This document shows positions 49,601 through 56,368 of a stretch of DNA of 64,000 nucleotides, one piece after another (position 1 is the stretch's first letter; each line of letters begins with the position of its first letter). The notes beneath the pieces are model-generated. The model was not told the DNA's origin. It saw only the letters and a program-made list of their open reading frames with translations, and searched no databases. Made by a program: the position numbers and the translations under genes. Source of the stretch: Gibbula magus (taxonomy: Eukaryota; Mollusca; Gastropoda; Trochida; Trochidae); assembly GCA_936450465.1 (NCBI GenBank), contig OW388293.1, positions 51,326,040-51,390,039 on the forward strand, in the 5' to 3' direction.

Positions 49601-52600
49601 TTATTGAATCATTTCTAGAGTCCTTTGGCTTTCAAACAGCACTACAGTGATCATAATTCACTGATGTAATCTTAATGTAATATTGAAAACCTATTGTGTG
49701 ACCTTGACTTTATTTTCATATAAAAAAAGTTTCTTTGAACATTATTTGGTACTTCAAGGTGATTCAACAAGTCAGTCGGAGTCCAGGTACGCTCTGCAAG
49801 CACCAACTACATGTCTGAATGCTCAGCGCGTACTTCGAGCCCTTCAGTTACCCCGCCCACTCCTGCTTGAAGGGTCACCCGGGGTTGGGAAAACCAGCCT
49901 TGTTTCTGCTATCGCTCGTTCTGCAGGGAGGGAACTCGTCCGGATAAATCTGTCAGAACAAACTGTGAGTAACTCGTCTGTTTTGATGATTATTTTAATT
50001 TTATGAAAAACATTGGCTTAAGTGGGCTTGTCAGAAAACATTGTGAACATATCGAGACTATAAAGTATCATAATTACTATTAGTGGTCTGCCTTTCATGG
50101 GCAAGGATTATCTCCCTTGGATTGGGCACCATCTTACATTTTTGTCTGTAACTGTTGCTTTATAATCTTGAAAAGTATGTATTGAAAAATTATGAAGATG
50201 ATAAATTTTTCCCTCTGAAAAATCGTGTATGGGGCTATGATGTTAATTATCCATGATTGATAAAGAATATAGTAGACTCTGAATAACTCAGTCCGAGAAG
50301 TAAATATGTCATATGTTCCTGCACCCCTCACTCACTAAAGATTTTCGTCCTTAATCCACCACTATAATTGCATTGGTGAAATTCACAAATGTTTCTTCTT
50401 CACAGAAATCGCCTTATTATGTAATTTACTACCTTAAAGAACTGAAAATCCAAAGGCAAATGTGAAGGCCATTTCTCATCTGACCTTTGGTAGTGTCTCA
50501 TTGCATAAAACATGACTTATCCATCTACATGCAGGATGTTACGGACCTGTTTGGCGCCGACCTGCCAGTGGAGGGTGCCGAGGGGGGCAGATTCGCCTGG
50601 AGGGACGGTCCACTACTGCAGGCCCTGAAAGCAGGGCACTGGGTGGTGCTAGATGAGGTGGGTGATATCAGTCAGGGAGTGATGTCAGTAGGTAGCATAT
50701 CTTGATAATGTAAATGCTCAATAGCACATCGTCCATGCCCAGAAAATATAGGAATATGCATGTGTGATAAGGGGTTTTGTAACTTGCCTTCAAAACATTT
50801 AACTTGCAATTGAAGTTTGCCATCATTATAGAAGAAAGTAGTTTCTGACCCATATGGGGTAAGGGAACATGAATAAATGAGTAATCTTTATAACGATTGT
50901 ATGACACCAATTAGAAACATGTGCAAGTACTCCTTATGTTTGACCATGTATGATATGTACTTGTAATGAAGTCTTGCTGGTGTCAGGTAATGTTGAATTC
51001 TTGATACAACATATTCTGCTCATACTGATGATAATGATGTTAAACATGGTCAAAACTCACATTTGTAACCCTGAAGGGATTGTACTTTGGTGCCACTGCT
51101 AAGTGTTCCACACAACCAAACAACCCATTTAAACAGCAGTGCAATGTGAATGAAGTGCCTAGCTCAAGGACACATCACAGTGTGAGATCACAAGGTCACA
51201 AATGTATGGTGTCCCTAACGTTTGGCATGAGAGGCCAGAATGCTTCCCACAACACCACTCTCCTCTATGTACATGGAATGAATCCAGGATGGCCTGTTGT
51301 ACTGAGTTGCCTCCTCTTGCTAATTGCAGTTGAACCTCGCCTCCCAGTCAGTGTTAGAAGGTCTGAACGCATGTCTCGATCACCGAGCAGAAGTCTTCAT
51401 CCCAGAGTTGGGCCGCACATTCACGATCCAGCATGAGAAGACACGTCTCTTCGCCTGCCAGAACCCACTCAACCAGGGCGGGGGACGAAAGGGGCTGCCT
51501 CGATCCTTCCTCAACAGATTTACTCAGGTTGGTTTTATCATTGTTGATTATTATCCCACCGGTATGTAATACCGTGGGATATAGTCGTCACCCTGGCTGT
51601 CCGTCCGTCCATCTGTCCGTCCGTCTGTAATCATTTCGTTTCCGGAGCAGAACTCGAAAACCATTTATCATATCTTTCTGAAACTTCACACACACATTTA
51701 CTGGAGTGGTGCCTTTTGATATTTTCAGGTATTTGAAAATTTTCTTTTTCTTTTCCATCGAAACGTGTCGAAAATGCAGGGTTAGGTTTGTTGCCGCAGC
51801 AGAACTCAAAAACCGTTCATGATATCTTTCTGAAACTTCCCATTTGTATGACCCACCTACCGAAGTAGTGCCTTTTGATATTTTGAGATTTCTGAAAATT
51901 TAATTTGTTTCTGTTTCCATAGAAACGTGTTGAATTTGGATTTTGTTCAGAAACAGGTTCATTTCCGGAGTACAGATCTTCATCACATCTTCCTGAAACT
52001 TTGCATGTGTATTACCCAGTAACTGAAGTGGTACCTTTTGATATTTTCTGATTTCTGAAATGTTTTTTTTTTACCGTGCTCATAGAAATGTGTTTGATTT
52101 GGACTTTGTTCAGAAATAGGTCTGTTCAGGAGCAGAACTCCAAAACCCTTTATCATATCTGAACTCAGCATGTGTATTACCCACTAACTGAAGTAGTAGA
52201 TATACAATTATCTGTCAAAGATGTGTTTTACAAATTATGTGGGACCGATGGGATATGTCATCTTCTGATGACTCTTGTTTGTTTATATCGTTATTTCATG
52301 GCCATGTTCTTTCTCAGAATGCTGGCATATTACAATGAATTACAGATACTGTTGTTTTCCACCTTAGATTTCTTGAAAATTTACAAAATGGCCATTGGTT
52401 AAGTGTTTGTTATTCATAGTGCTAATTAAAAAATTGTAAAACAAGTAAATAATTTTGTTTTCCCTCACCAGACAATATTTTTGAACATTGCTGTTGCACT
52501 TCTGCAGCTACATCTGTTCCCATTCAAAGTAGGTTGTTATGTTGGCTCTGTGTTTGAATGTTTCTGTATTTTCTCCAGGTTTATGTAGAACCGCTCTCTC

Positions 52601-54815
52601 AGGGAGATCTGATGTTCATCGCCTCCGCCATGTATCCCAGCATTCCTTACAACATCCTGTCTGGTATGGTGGACTTTAACATGGCTGTGAGTATTCCCCA
52701 CGTCAGAATTGCTTGCATCTCTATGTCTTTTGATGTTGACCTGATGTATTCTTTTTATCCCCCTCCACAGGTTGAGTGGGGAATATAGTAATTGGCAACA
52801 TAGAGAATCTCACCCAAGTGTCTTCTGATATCAAATATATCAACACGAGTTGATAAAAGTTACAAATATCCGAGGCTTGCCGAGGATATTTTTACTTTAT
52901 CAACAAGTGTTGATATATTTGATATCAGAAGACACGAGGGTGAGATTCTATTTATCATCCAAAATCATTCTTATTACGTTTAAGTGACAAAAGTGTATAT
53001 CTCTGAGCACATCCCTGCCATTTGACTTCAAGTGCGGTGAGGTCATAGCATTATAACGTCATCATGTTTATGACGTCATAGCATTGTGATGTCATTACTC
53101 GATGATGTAAAAGCATTGTGATGTCATGTAGTTGATGGTGACAGGGCATTGTGCAAAATCTACCGTCAAAATGATATTTCCTAGGAGATATCACTTAATC
53201 TCCCACAAGCAATATCCTGTGGAACACAGTTTTGGGTGATAAATGTCTGTACATACGAAATGGAACTATTCACTTGATTCTTTTCATATTTGCATATAGG
53301 CATACATATCCCTGGATATAAAATAACAAATTCCATGTTTCAGATCGACCGGGTGATCATGGTCGAGAGATTGTGGGGTCACCGTGGAGGACCCTGGGAA
53401 TTCAACCTTCGTGACCTCTTCCGCTGGTGCGATCTCCTGTTAGCCAATCAGCCGCTAGACAACCTCAACCCTGGGGAGTTCATGAAACTGGTGTATTCAG
53501 ACCGGATGAGGACCCTTGCTGATCGGACTAAGGTAACTTATTGTACCTCATAGATTGTTATCTTCCTTCTTTGGTTATATGTGCAACAATAAAAGTGAAA
53601 GACCACCCCAAGTTTTATATTTAAGTATATATAAGAGTTTGCAATAATGCCCTTTTAATGCTTGAACATTGAATATTTTAATGTTTAAGTGGCTCAGTAT
53701 AATTATCACCCACCACAACAAAGTTGGCACAAGGTATTGGAATGATCTCCACCTGTCCATGTGACCATGTTTCGTTTATTGATCAGAACTAAACAAATTT
53801 AAAGCCTACCTTAATCAAACTTGGTATAGGGAACAATCATCATGTGTTGATTTGCCGTTAGTGGTTTCAACTTCATTTAAATTACATTTGTAGCTGATTC
53901 AATGGAAACACAACTTACAATTTCATTTCTCAAAAACTGTAAGGCCTAGCCCAGTAAAACTTGGTATGGGGAACAAACATCATGTGTAGATGTACCTTTT
54001 GGGGTCTTCAACTTGAATTTTAAACTTCACCAGGTTGCTGATCTCTATATACAAATATTCGCCGAACATTCCAACTGTCCGCTGTACACTGGATCACGAT
54101 ACTGCCATGTTGACGAGAGTCATGTGCAGATTGGACATTCATTCTTGACGAGAGTTGCTCCAGAGCCAGGGTCAAGGTCGTCAACGTCACTCCAGTTGTT
54201 ACATCATCAGCTTGACCCTTTGGAATCTCTCGCGATGTGTGCGCACATGAACTGGATGGCTGTCCTGGTGAGTATAGATACTTCTTCATTCTTGAAAAGT
54301 ATTTTGAGATTGTACATTTGTTTTGGTTGAATTCAGATGAGAACTTTATTATTTACTTAATTATATATTTGCAAGCTTTGCAAGTACCAAAACATTGTTT
54401 TGGACTGAATCAGAAGTATCTGAACAAGACGATTAACCCAGGTTTGACTAGGATCTAAATATAACATCTAGAAAGTCCTGTTTCTATATCTATATTCTCA
54501 TAATAGTTCAACGATCCAATGATATATTGTCAGACACTACTTGACATAAACTTCACATAATAGTCACAGTCAAGCTGTCTGTATGAGCACTGTGTGTGCA
54601 TGTACAACAATTTCTGAATTGATATCTCTGATAAGTTTTTCAAATTTACTGAAAACACATTAGAAGAATCTGTCTTCTTTGCCCAGGTTGGTCCCCAGTC
54701 CTGTGGGAAGACAAGCGTGGTGCGTCTACTGGCGGAACTGACAGGAAACACTCTGCATGTTCTACCAATGAACAGTGCTATGGATACAACAGAGCTTCTT
54801 GGAGGATTTGAACAG
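22579..54815 (+). CDS. MDN1: Midasin (MDN1), partial multi-exon gene
   Basis: Thirty-five exons give about 1,850 codons with matching phase at every junction I could check. Midasin is the dynein-like AAA+ ATPase that strips assembly factors (Ytm1/WDR12, Rsa4/NLE1) from pre-60S ribosomes in the nucleolus and nucleoplasm. All six Walker A motifs are present in order: GPVGSGKTT, GETGTGKTS, GETSVGKTS, GETGCGKTT, GSPGVGKTS and GPQSCGKTS. Walker B is visible for AAA1-AAA5. The family is about 5,000-5,600 residues, so the end of AAA6, the linker, the acidic region and the MIDAS domain lie beyond 64000. Roughly the first 200-250 residues were not found and must lie upstream of the LINE or outside the window. 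Confidence 0.93.
22693..23975 (+). other. MDN1 intron
   Basis: About 1.3 kb of AT-rich sequence. I see no gene, hairpin or repeat in it. Confidence 0.5.
23976..24185 (+). CDS. MDN1: MDN1 exon b (AAA1 Walker A)
   Basis: LLQGPVGSGKTTLVEHLA is the AAA1 P-loop, followed by LKIQLGDQTDSK. Acceptor TTTCTCACAG, donor AAG|GTGAAG, phase 0 on both sides. Confidence 0.93.
24186..24906 (+). other. MDN1 intron with a decayed MITE copy
   Basis: 24700-24790 resembles the outer part of the hairpin element at 35870-36075 (GGAAAATCTTG, ATTCCACTTCTATATGCCC). The rest is AT-rich with nothing recognised. Confidence 0.4.
24907..25142 (+). CDS. MDN1: MDN1 exon c (AAA1 Walker B)
   Basis: VPGEFVWQPGILTRAV, then WVLLEDIDFAPMDVVS (Walker B) and FRLFATQR (sensor 1). 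Donor AG|GTGAGA, ends in phase 2. Confidence 0.93.
25309..25361 (+). tRNA. tRNA-like A/B box pair (SINE head remnant)
   Basis: TGGCTGAGTGG (25309-25319) fits an A box and GGTTCAAATTC (25351-25361) a B box at normal spacing. The stems do not pair well, so this is a pol III-type SINE head or tRNA pseudogene in an MDN1 intron. Confidence 0.35.
25624..25738 (+). CDS. MDN1: MDN1 exon d
   Basis: LVGGMGGWHRQR and LLEKMWTRINVEPLSRQELQ follow AAA1. The donor, CAG|GTCGGC, is weak. Confidence 0.85.
25728..26000 (+). repeat. Tandem duplication of the exon d end within the intron
   Basis: A unit of about 126-135 bp starts GAGCTGCAACAGGTCGGCTA at about 25728. It repeats in diverged form from 25854 (GAGCTTCAAGAGGTCAGCTA), and a third copy begins at 25989. 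Each includes the exon end and a GT. Confidence 0.65.
26319..26479 (+). CDS. MDN1: MDN1 exon e
   Basis: VIVNRFPKLSTVVEKLLDIY aligns with the helical part after AAA1. Acceptor AATTGCAG, donor CAG|GTAGGG, ends in phase 2. Confidence 0.9.
26896..28375. mobile_element. Non-autonomous piggyBac-type element (MITE)
   Basis: 1,480 bp between TTAA at 26892-26895 and 28376-28379. The first 200 bp match the left end of the 6.1-kb elements, and about 300 bp before the right end (TTGGCCTTTTGTAAAGC onward) match their right end. At least one 50-base core (near 27265-27320) is present. There is no transposase. It lies in the MDN1 intron, ending 51 bases before the next exon. Confidence 0.88.
28427..28604 (+). 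CDS. MDN1: MDN1 exon f
   Basis: RDLMTWVSRVSQDF, VFQEALDCFVSSLP and AIGSKLNVSKVK match midasin between AAA1 and AAA2. Acceptor GATTCCAG, donor AAG|GTAAGT. Confidence 0.92.
28790..28902 (+). CDS. MDN1: MDN1 exon g
   Basis: AEFYTLKYKPTLEMSDSSF and AGRVVLPRKKAERVDMS. Acceptor GTATCAG, ends in phase 2 at AG|GTATTG. Confidence 0.9.
28903..29509 (+). other. MDN1 intron
   Basis: About 600 bases of AT-rich sequence; nothing recognised. Confidence 0.5.
29510..29661 (+). CDS. MDN1: MDN1 exon h (AAA2 Walker A)
   Basis: LSQPTFAYTRQSVALLEKV, then PVLLVGETGTGKTSSVQFLA, the AAA2 P-loop. Acceptor CTCAAG, ends in phase 1. Confidence 0.94.
30007..30067 (+). CDS. MDN1: MDN1 exon i
   Basis: A 61-base exon reading GHKLHVINLNQQSDSTDLLG, conserved just after the AAA2 P-loop. 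Acceptor ATTGTAG, donor GG|GTAGG. Confidence 0.9.
30159..30273 (+). CDS. MDN1: MDN1 exon j
   Basis: FKPVDLKFVIMPFREDFEIL and KQNAKFLCHIQ, the AAA2 insert. Acceptor GTTTCAG, donor CAG|GTAGGT. Confidence 0.9.
30396..30480 (+). CDS. MDN1: MDN1 exon k
   Basis: ECFARRRWADLLTLMEHTQK and SAVKKFQN. Acceptor ATTCCAG, ends in phase 1 at G|GTAAGA. Confidence 0.9.
30481..31016 (+). other. MDN1 intron with a decayed MITE copy
   Basis: 30720-30850 resembles the 39042-39174 element (GGACCC blocks around TTGCATGGGCTGGTATG). The frames seen on the minus strand are chance products of this C-rich repeat. Confidence 0.4.
31017..31120 (+). CDS. MDN1: MDN1 exon l
   Basis: SSWSAIGKRLHQLQMQVKQI then ENALAFSFIE, the helical AAA2 insert before Walker B. 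Acceptor TTTGTAG, donor GAG|GTACAT. Confidence 0.9.
31121..31614 (+). other. MDN1 intron with a decayed hairpin-element copy
   Basis: 31462-31535 (AAGAAGTTGTTATCC, ATTCCACTTTTAAATGCCC) is a diverged piece of the hairpin family at 35870-36075. Nothing else is recognised. Confidence 0.4.
31615..31751 (+). CDS. MDN1: MDN1 exon m (AAA2 Walker B)
   Basis: GTLVKALKSGDWVLLDEINL followed by AAAETLECLSGLLES. Acceptor CTACCTAG, ends in phase 2. Confidence 0.94.
31752..32085 (+). other. MDN1 intron
   Basis: About 330 bases; nothing recognised. Confidence 0.5.
32086..32190 (+). CDS. MDN1: MDN1 exon n (AAA2 sensor 1 and Arg finger)
   Basis: HPEFRLFACMNPATDVGKKD then LTPGIRNR, with the sensor Asn and the Arg finger. 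Acceptor TTGTAG, donor AG|GTGAAC. Confidence 0.93.
32487..32672 (+). CDS. MDN1: MDN1 exon o
   Basis: FTELYVDELEEPADLKILVN, YLKGLSLTPGQVDGIVRFY and DGTGHKPHF follow the AAA2 Arg finger. Acceptor ATGCAG, donor AG|GTATCC. Confidence 0.92.
32914..32989 (+). CDS. MDN1: MDN1 exon p
   Basis: LRTLCRALKFSSSNPCGLVA, RSLYE. Acceptor TTTCCAG, donor GAG|GTGAGT. Confidence 0.92.
32990..33567 (+). other. MDN1 intron
   Basis: About 580 bases of AT-rich sequence; nothing recognised. Confidence 0.5.
33568..33833 (+). CDS. MDN1: MDN1 exon q
   Basis: FCLSFLTQLDRPSHPIVAKL, LPQPVGGRHLNFEGYWI and NYILTPSVRENLRDLARIIS lead into AAA3. Acceptor CTCCTAG, ends in phase 2. Confidence 0.93.
34091..35480. mobile_element. 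Non-autonomous DNA element with 26-bp ends and TA target sites
   Basis: Inverted ends CCGTATATTAC(T/A)GTG...GAC (34091-34116 and 35455-35480) differ at two of 26 positions and are flanked by TA (34089-34090, 35481-35482). The subterminal motif GGGGTCGTCTTATACA recurs near 34148, 35383 and 35437. There is no transposase. A TA duplication suggests the Tc1/mariner/pogo group. A tandem pair of about 50 bp (GACCAATGAAATTCTACAAC) lies at 34443-34521. Confidence 0.8.
35622..35800 (+). CDS. MDN1: MDN1 exon r (AAA3 Walker A)
   Basis: PVLLQGETSVGKTSLITWLA is the AAA3 P-loop, then RVNNHEHTDLQEYVGCYA. Acceptor CTTTCAG, ends in phase 1. Confidence 0.94.
35911..36073. mobile_element. Hairpin MITE
   Basis: Arms 35911-35983 and 36001-36073 (73 nt) pair with four mismatches around a 17-base loop. 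Related fragments at 24700-24790 and 31462-31535 show that it is a dispersed family. It lies in an MDN1 intron. Confidence 0.75.
36330..36421 (+). CDS. MDN1: MDN1 exon s (AAA3 Walker B)
   Basis: VLVEAMRKGHWIILDELNLA then PTDVLEALNR. Acceptor TCTGCAG, donor CGG|GTAGGA. Confidence 0.94.
36422..36870 (+). other. MDN1 intron
   Basis: About 450 bases; nothing recognised. Confidence 0.5.
36871..36987 (+). CDS. MDN1: MDN1 exon t (AAA3 sensor 1)
   Basis: LLDDNRELFIPETQETVKAH and FMLFATQNPPGLYGGRK. Acceptor GTTTCAG, donor AAG|GTATGA. Confidence 0.94.
36988..37720 (+). other. MDN1 intron
   Basis: About 730 bases of AT-rich sequence; nothing recognised. Confidence 0.5.
37721..37867 (+). CDS. MDN1: MDN1 exon u (AAA3 Arg finger)
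   Basis: MLSRAFRNRFVELHFSEIPS, then LETILHQRCNIPLSYAKRL. Acceptor CTTACAG, donor CAG|GTATTT. Confidence 0.94.
37925..38164. mobile_element. Hairpin element, arms about 78 nt
   Basis: 37925-38002 and 38085-38164 are imperfect inverted copies sharing GGCATAACTCTTGCCAGT and TTACTGGCTGATTTA, with an 82-base loop. It is in the MDN1 intron. Confidence 0.65.
38367..38514 (+). CDS. MDN1: MDN1 exon v
   Basis: GSGVFAGKQGFMTLRDLFRW and DWDQHLADH, before AAA4. Acceptor GTGTCCAG, ends in phase 1 at G|GTAAGA. Confidence 0.93.
38515..39041 (+). other. MDN1 intron
   Basis: About 530 bases; nothing recognised. Confidence 0.5.
39042..39174. mobile_element. Short MITE with CAGTGGCGGATYC ends
   Basis: CAGTGGCGGATCC at 39042 and its inverted form at 39162-39174 bound 133 bp of C- and T-rich sequence. 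The flanks do not give a clean target duplication. A diverged copy lies near 30720-30850. It ends 19 bases before the next MDN1 exon. Confidence 0.6.
39194..39473 (+). CDS. MDN1: MDN1 exon w (start of AAA4)
   Basis: YMLLAGRVRKEEESTVIQEV, then HIVWTHNMRRLAVLIGQA and LLVGETG, the first half of the AAA4 P-loop. Acceptor AACTCCAG, ends in phase 2 inside the glycine codon. Confidence 0.94.
39560..45679 (+). mobile_element. piggyBac-type transposon copy 2, inverted relative to copy 1
   Basis: 6,120 bp between TTAA at 39556-39559 and 45680-45683, both intact. It begins CCCTTAACATGCGGG and ends CGCAACGTAAGGG. The sequence is nearly identical to the reverse complement of 15681-21829, including both subterminal repeat series (about 40100-40700 and 44390-45320). 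It has three CTCGAGGAGGT units at about 44943-44975 where copy 1 has two. It sits in the MDN1 intron that splits the AAA4 P-loop. Confidence 0.92.
42073..44092 (+). pseudogene. piggyBac-type transposase broken by a 14-bp deletion
   Basis: The frame matches the 677-residue transposase of copy 1 until about residue 310, then shifts after KGNLS near 42990 and soon stops. Copy 1 has two TTATCTT repeats here with 14 bases per step, and copy 2 has one, so slippage or microhomology repair removed 14 bp. The rest (43037-44092) stays open and keeps the second and third catalytic Asp regions and the Cys-rich finger. The first Asp (SVDEGM) lies before the break. No functional enzyme is expected. Confidence 0.88.
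45684..46232 (+). other. MDN1 intron after piggyBac copy 2
   Basis: About 550 bases; nothing recognised. Confidence 0.5.
46233..46368 (+). CDS. MDN1: MDN1 exon x (AAA4 Walker A, second half)
   Basis: CGKTTMCQMFAAVKKRHLYS completes the P-loop begun at 39473, then HTESADFLGGLRPVRSHSEE. Acceptor TCTACAG, donor GAG|GTGAGA. The phase matches exon w. Confidence 0.94.
46369..46903 (+). other. MDN1 intron
   Basis: About 535 bases. ACCCTGAAGGAATTGTACTT near 46750 recurs near 51070, a small dispersed repeat. Nothing else is seen. Confidence 0.4.
46904..47179 (+). CDS. MDN1: MDN1 exon y (AAA4 Walker B and sensor 1)
   Basis: ARLFEWLDGPLVRAMKEGS, FLIDEISLADDSVLERLN and FSTMNPGGDFGKKE. Acceptor GATCAG, donor GAG|GTAAGA. 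Confidence 0.95.
47438..47634 (+). CDS. MDN1: MDN1 exon z (AAA4 Arg finger)
   Basis: LSPALRNRFTEIWCPQLTRR and ILDFIEWFSNNEIGK. Acceptor CTCTCCAG, ends in phase 2 at AG|GTTTGT. Confidence 0.94.
47635..48115 (+). other. MDN1 intron
   Basis: About 480 bases; nothing recognised. Confidence 0.5.
48116..48282 (+). CDS. MDN1: MDN1 exon aa
   Basis: CTVSIRDILTWVNFVNTCAR, then VAYIHGACLVFLDGLGS. Acceptor CCTCAG, ends in phase 1. Confidence 0.93.
48951..49153. mobile_element. Near-perfect hairpin carrying a tRNA-like core
   Basis: Arms 48951-48983 and 49121-49153 (33 nt) pair with one mismatch. The 137-base loop holds a tRNA-like sequence on the minus strand. No target duplication is clear. It lies in an MDN1 intron. 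Confidence 0.7.
49014..49110 (-). tRNA. tRNA-like sequence in the hairpin loop
   Basis: On the minus strand, TGGTCGTGTGG resembles an A box and GGTTCAAATCC is a consensus B box (49030-49040). The T arm is perfect (GTGGG/CCCAC with a 7-base TTCAAAT loop). The A-B distance is long and the acceptor stem pairs poorly, so it is a SINE head or tRNA pseudogene. A working tRNA is unlikely. Confidence 0.45.
49288..49494 (+). CDS. MDN1: MDN1 exon bb
   Basis: VTSRGSGFDMMSIRDTCLKF and FSIPPFSISK lead into AAA5. Acceptor CTATCAG, ends in phase 1 at G|GTCAGT. Confidence 0.92.
49759..49964 (+). CDS. MDN1: MDN1 exon cc (AAA5 Walker A)
   Basis: LNAQRVLRALQLPRPLLLEG with SPGVGKTSLV, then RINLSEQT. Acceptor ACTTCAAG, donor ACT|GTGAGT. 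Confidence 0.95.
49965..50534 (+). other. MDN1 intron
   Basis: About 570 bases; nothing recognised. Confidence 0.5.
50535..50657 (+). CDS. MDN1: MDN1 exon dd (AAA5 Walker B, first half)
   Basis: DVTDLFGADLPVEGAEGGRF and ALKAGHWVVLDE. The Walker B is split by the next intron. Acceptor CATGCAG, donor GAG|GTGGGT. Confidence 0.95.
50658..51329 (+). other. MDN1 intron
   Basis: About 670 bases. A short dispersed repeat (CCTGAAGGGATTGTACTTTG near 51070) is shared with 46750. Nothing else is recognised. Confidence 0.4.
51330..51527 (+). CDS. MDN1: MDN1 exon ee (AAA5 sensor 1 and Arg finger)
   Basis: LNLASQSVLEGLNACLDHRA, FACQNPLNQGGGRKGLP and RSFLNRFTQ. Acceptor AATTGCAG, donor CAG|GTTGGT. Confidence 0.95.
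51545..52190 (+). repeat. Imperfect tandem repeat, unit about 170-180 bp
   Basis: After a CCGTCCGTCC microsatellite (51596-51628), a unit recurs three to four times between 51640 and 52190. It contains CCGGAGCAGAACTC, TATCTTTCTGAAACTT, GTGCCTTTTGATATTTT and CATAGAAACGTGTTGAATTT. It lies in an MDN1 intron and looks like a dispersed molluscan-type repeat. Confidence 0.6.
52579..52686 (+). CDS. MDN1: MDN1 exon ff
   Basis: VYVEPLSQGDLMFIASAMYP and IPYNILSGMVDFNMA. Acceptor TTCTCCAG, donor GCT|GTGAGT. Confidence 0.93.
52804..52949. mobile_element. Hairpin element, arms about 71 nt
   Basis: 52804-52876 and 52879-52949 are inverted copies with a few mismatches and almost no loop. Shared blocks are GTGTCTTCTGATATCAAATA and TATCAACAC. 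It lies in an MDN1 intron. Confidence 0.75.
53344..53532 (+). CDS. MDN1: MDN1 exon gg
   Basis: VERLWGHRGGPWEFNLRDLF, then RWCDLLLANQPLDNLN and YSDRMRT. Acceptor GTTTCAG, donor AAG|GTAACT. Confidence 0.94.
53533..54033 (+). other. MDN1 intron with a short tandem pair
   Basis: CTTGGTATAGGGAACAATCA near 53819 and CTTGGTATGGGGAACAAACA near 53960 are copies of a roughly 140-bp unit. Nothing else is recognised. Confidence 0.4.
54034..54267 (+). CDS. MDN1: MDN1 exon hh
   Basis: VADLYIQIFAEHSNCPLYTG, HVQIGHSFLTRVAPEPG and LHHQLDPLESLAMCAHMNW lead to AAA6. Acceptor TTCACCAG, donor CTG|GTGAGT. Confidence 0.93.
54268..54686 (+). other. MDN1 intron
   Basis: About 420 bases; nothing recognised. Confidence 0.5.
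54687..54815 (+). CDS. MDN1: MDN1 exon ii (AAA6 Walker A)
   Basis: VGPQSCGKTSVVRLLAELTG, then PMNSAMDTTELLGGFEQ. Acceptor TTGCCCAG, donor CAG|GTGAGT. It is the last MDN1 exon found. The next should encode the segment after GGFEQ and lies beyond 64000 or was missed. Confidence 0.94.
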
Positions 54816-55045
54816 GTGAGTACTGATTTATTACTATATACGTAGATGGATTGTTCAATTTATCTCATTTAAATCAAATCTAACAAAACACTTATACCTC
54901 AATCATTGATCTGAGTACTACCTGCAGAGGTCATGTCAGGTGACCTTTCACCTTAGAAAATTCAACCATTCAGAGGCCTTCGTAGATATGGCAATGAATG
55001 TTGTGTTTTGTATGTCAACTCAAGTTGGTCTCAATAACTGTCTAG

Positions 55046-56170
55046 CCACATCGCTGATTGACTTGTGTGAAAGGTAACCTCACATGACCACATCGCTGAT
55101 TGACTTGTGTGAAAGGTAACCTCACATGACCACATCGCTGATTGACTTGTGTGAAAGGTAACCTCACATGGCTACATCGCTGATTGACTTGTGTGAAAGG
55201 TAACCTCACATGACCACATCGCTGATTGACTTGTGTGAAAGGTAACCTCACATGACCACATCGCTGATTGACTTGTGTGAAAGGTAACCTCACATGGCTA
55301 CATCGCTGATTGACTTGTGTGAAAGGTAACCTCACATGACCACATCGCTGATTGACTTGTGTGAAAGGTAACCTCACAGACCACATCGCTGATTGACTTG
55401 TGTGAAAGGTAACCTCACATGACTACATCGCTGATTGACTTGTGTGAAAGGTAACCTCGCATGACTACATCGCTGATTGACTTGTGTGAAAGGTAACCTC
55501 ACATGACCACATCGCTGATTGACTTGTGTGAAAGGTAACCTCACATGACTACATCGCTGATTGACTTGTGTGAAAGGTAACCTCACATGACTACATCGCT
55601 GATTGACTTGTGTGAAAGGTAACCTCACATGACTACATCGCTGATTGACTTGTGTGAAAGGTAACCTCACATGACTACATCGCTGATTGACTTGTGTGAA
55701 AGGTAACCTCACATGACTACATCGCTGATTGACTTGTGTGAAAGGTAACCTCACATGACTACATCGCTGATTGACTTGTGTGAAAGGTAACCTCACATGA
55801 CTACATCGCTGATTGACTTGTGTGAAAGGTAACCTCACATGACTACATCGCTGATTGGTTTGTGTTAAAGGTAACCTCACATGACTACATCGCTGATTGG
55901 CTTGTGTGAAAGGTAACCTCACATGACCACATCGCTGATTGGCTTGTGTGAAAGGTAACCTCACATGGCTACATCGCTGATTGGCTTGTGTGAAAGGTAA
56001 CCTCACATGGCTACATCGCTGATTGGCTTGTGTGAAAAGTAACCTCACATGACTACATCGCTGATTGGTTTGTGTGAAAGGTAACCTCACATGACTACAT
56101 CGGTGATTGGCTTGTGTGAAAGGTAACCTCACATGACTACATCGCTGATTGACTTGTGTGAAAGGTTACC
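55046..56170. repeat. 42-bp minisatellite, about 27 copies
   Basis: The unit is ACATCGCTGATTGACTTGTG plus TGAAAGGTAACCTCACATGACC. Copies from 55840 on (GATTGGCTTG variants) are more diverged, and one copy near 55377 lacks a base. Because 42 is a multiple of three, long open frames appear on the minus strand (55042-55386 and 55374-56132), but these are a product of the repeat. Confidence 0.9.
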
Positions 56171-56368
56171 TCACATGACTTCTAAGGTGCAATATTCATA
56201 TCAGAATCTCATCAAGATACAAGTATTACATTCAATGAGATTGAGAGCTGAAAAAGTCAATCTTAGAAAAGTTATTCTCTTCCCTGTAGTGAGATACCTA
56301 TTCTTTTCTCATCACTGTCAAAATACCACTGGATATTACAGCAACAATCAAAACAATGTCATCAAATT

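Noticed and set aside
55042..56132. Long minus-strand frames encoding a 14-residue repeat (RLPFTQVNQRCSHV)
   Set aside because: They are the translation of a 42-bp minisatellite, whose unit length is divisible by three. One unit is off by one base, and there is no start context or unique sequence.
55046..56170. CRISPR-like regular repeats
   Set aside because: The 42-bp units are directly adjacent without unique spacers, in an animal genome. It is a minisatellite.
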